Of a DNA stretch of 8,140 bases, positions 8,138-8,140 are shown one piece after another. Each line of letters starts with the position of its first letter. Within the stretch, counting starts at the first letter, position 1. Location: positions 1 to 8,140 of the forward strand of contig JAESPT010000036.1 in assembly GCA_016765515.1 (NCBI GenBank), written 5' to 3'. The position numbers and the translations under genes were made by a program. The notes beneath the pieces are model-generated. The model was not told the DNA's origin and searched no databases. It saw only the letters and a list, made by a program, of their open reading frames with translations. Origin of the DNA: Sneathiella sp. GTDB lineage: Bacteria; Pseudomonadota; Alphaproteobacteria; Sneathiellales; Sneathiellaceae.

Positions 8138-8140
8138 AAA

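Overview
The window reads as part of an alphaproteobacterial chromosome. The support is the TRAP dctPQM order, a 4-hydroxybenzoate hydroxylase very close to the classical Pseudomonas enzyme, a malic enzyme fused to a phosphotransacetylase-like domain, and MgtE. Base composition looks close to even, by eye and not computed. The assignment to Alphaproteobacteria is an inference from protein flavour and gene content; no rRNA or other phylogenetic marker is present.

Layout. Positions 2-67 are the last codons of a gene that ends like a TRAP solute-binding protein (dctP). It runs by a 4-base overlap into dctQ (64-582), which is followed by dctM (596-1924, TTG start with a good ribosome binding site). 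After 131 bases comes pobA (2056-3228), then a 178-base gap and maeB (3407-5737). maeB overlaps mgtE by ATGA. mgtE (5734-7142) is split by a -1 frame change exactly at a T TTA AAA heptamer (6627-6633). A LysR-type regulator (7149-8048, minus strand) converges on mgtE with only six bases between the stops. Its upstream region (8049-8140) carries a textbook LysR-type dyad, a TATAAT box and an AGGAGG site that belongs to a plus-strand gene starting just beyond the window. No stretch longer than 300 bases lacks a gene.

How the genes may work together. The TRAP transporter plausibly imports an aromatic or other carboxylate. PobA hydroxylates 4-hydroxybenzoate to protocatechuate using NADPH. Ring cleavage elsewhere would feed the TCA cycle, and malic enzyme would return malate to pyruvate while making reducing power. 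MgtE could supply Mg2+, the metal cofactor of malic enzyme. These links are inferred from neighbourhood; only the individual family assignments are strong.

Most of the window is ordinary catabolic and central metabolism. The one striking item is the mgtE frame change: a -1 slip at the heptamer restores a 469-residue MgtE with all family motifs. It may be a recent one-base deletion, a sequencing error, or recoding. The sequence alone cannot decide, and the first two are simpler.
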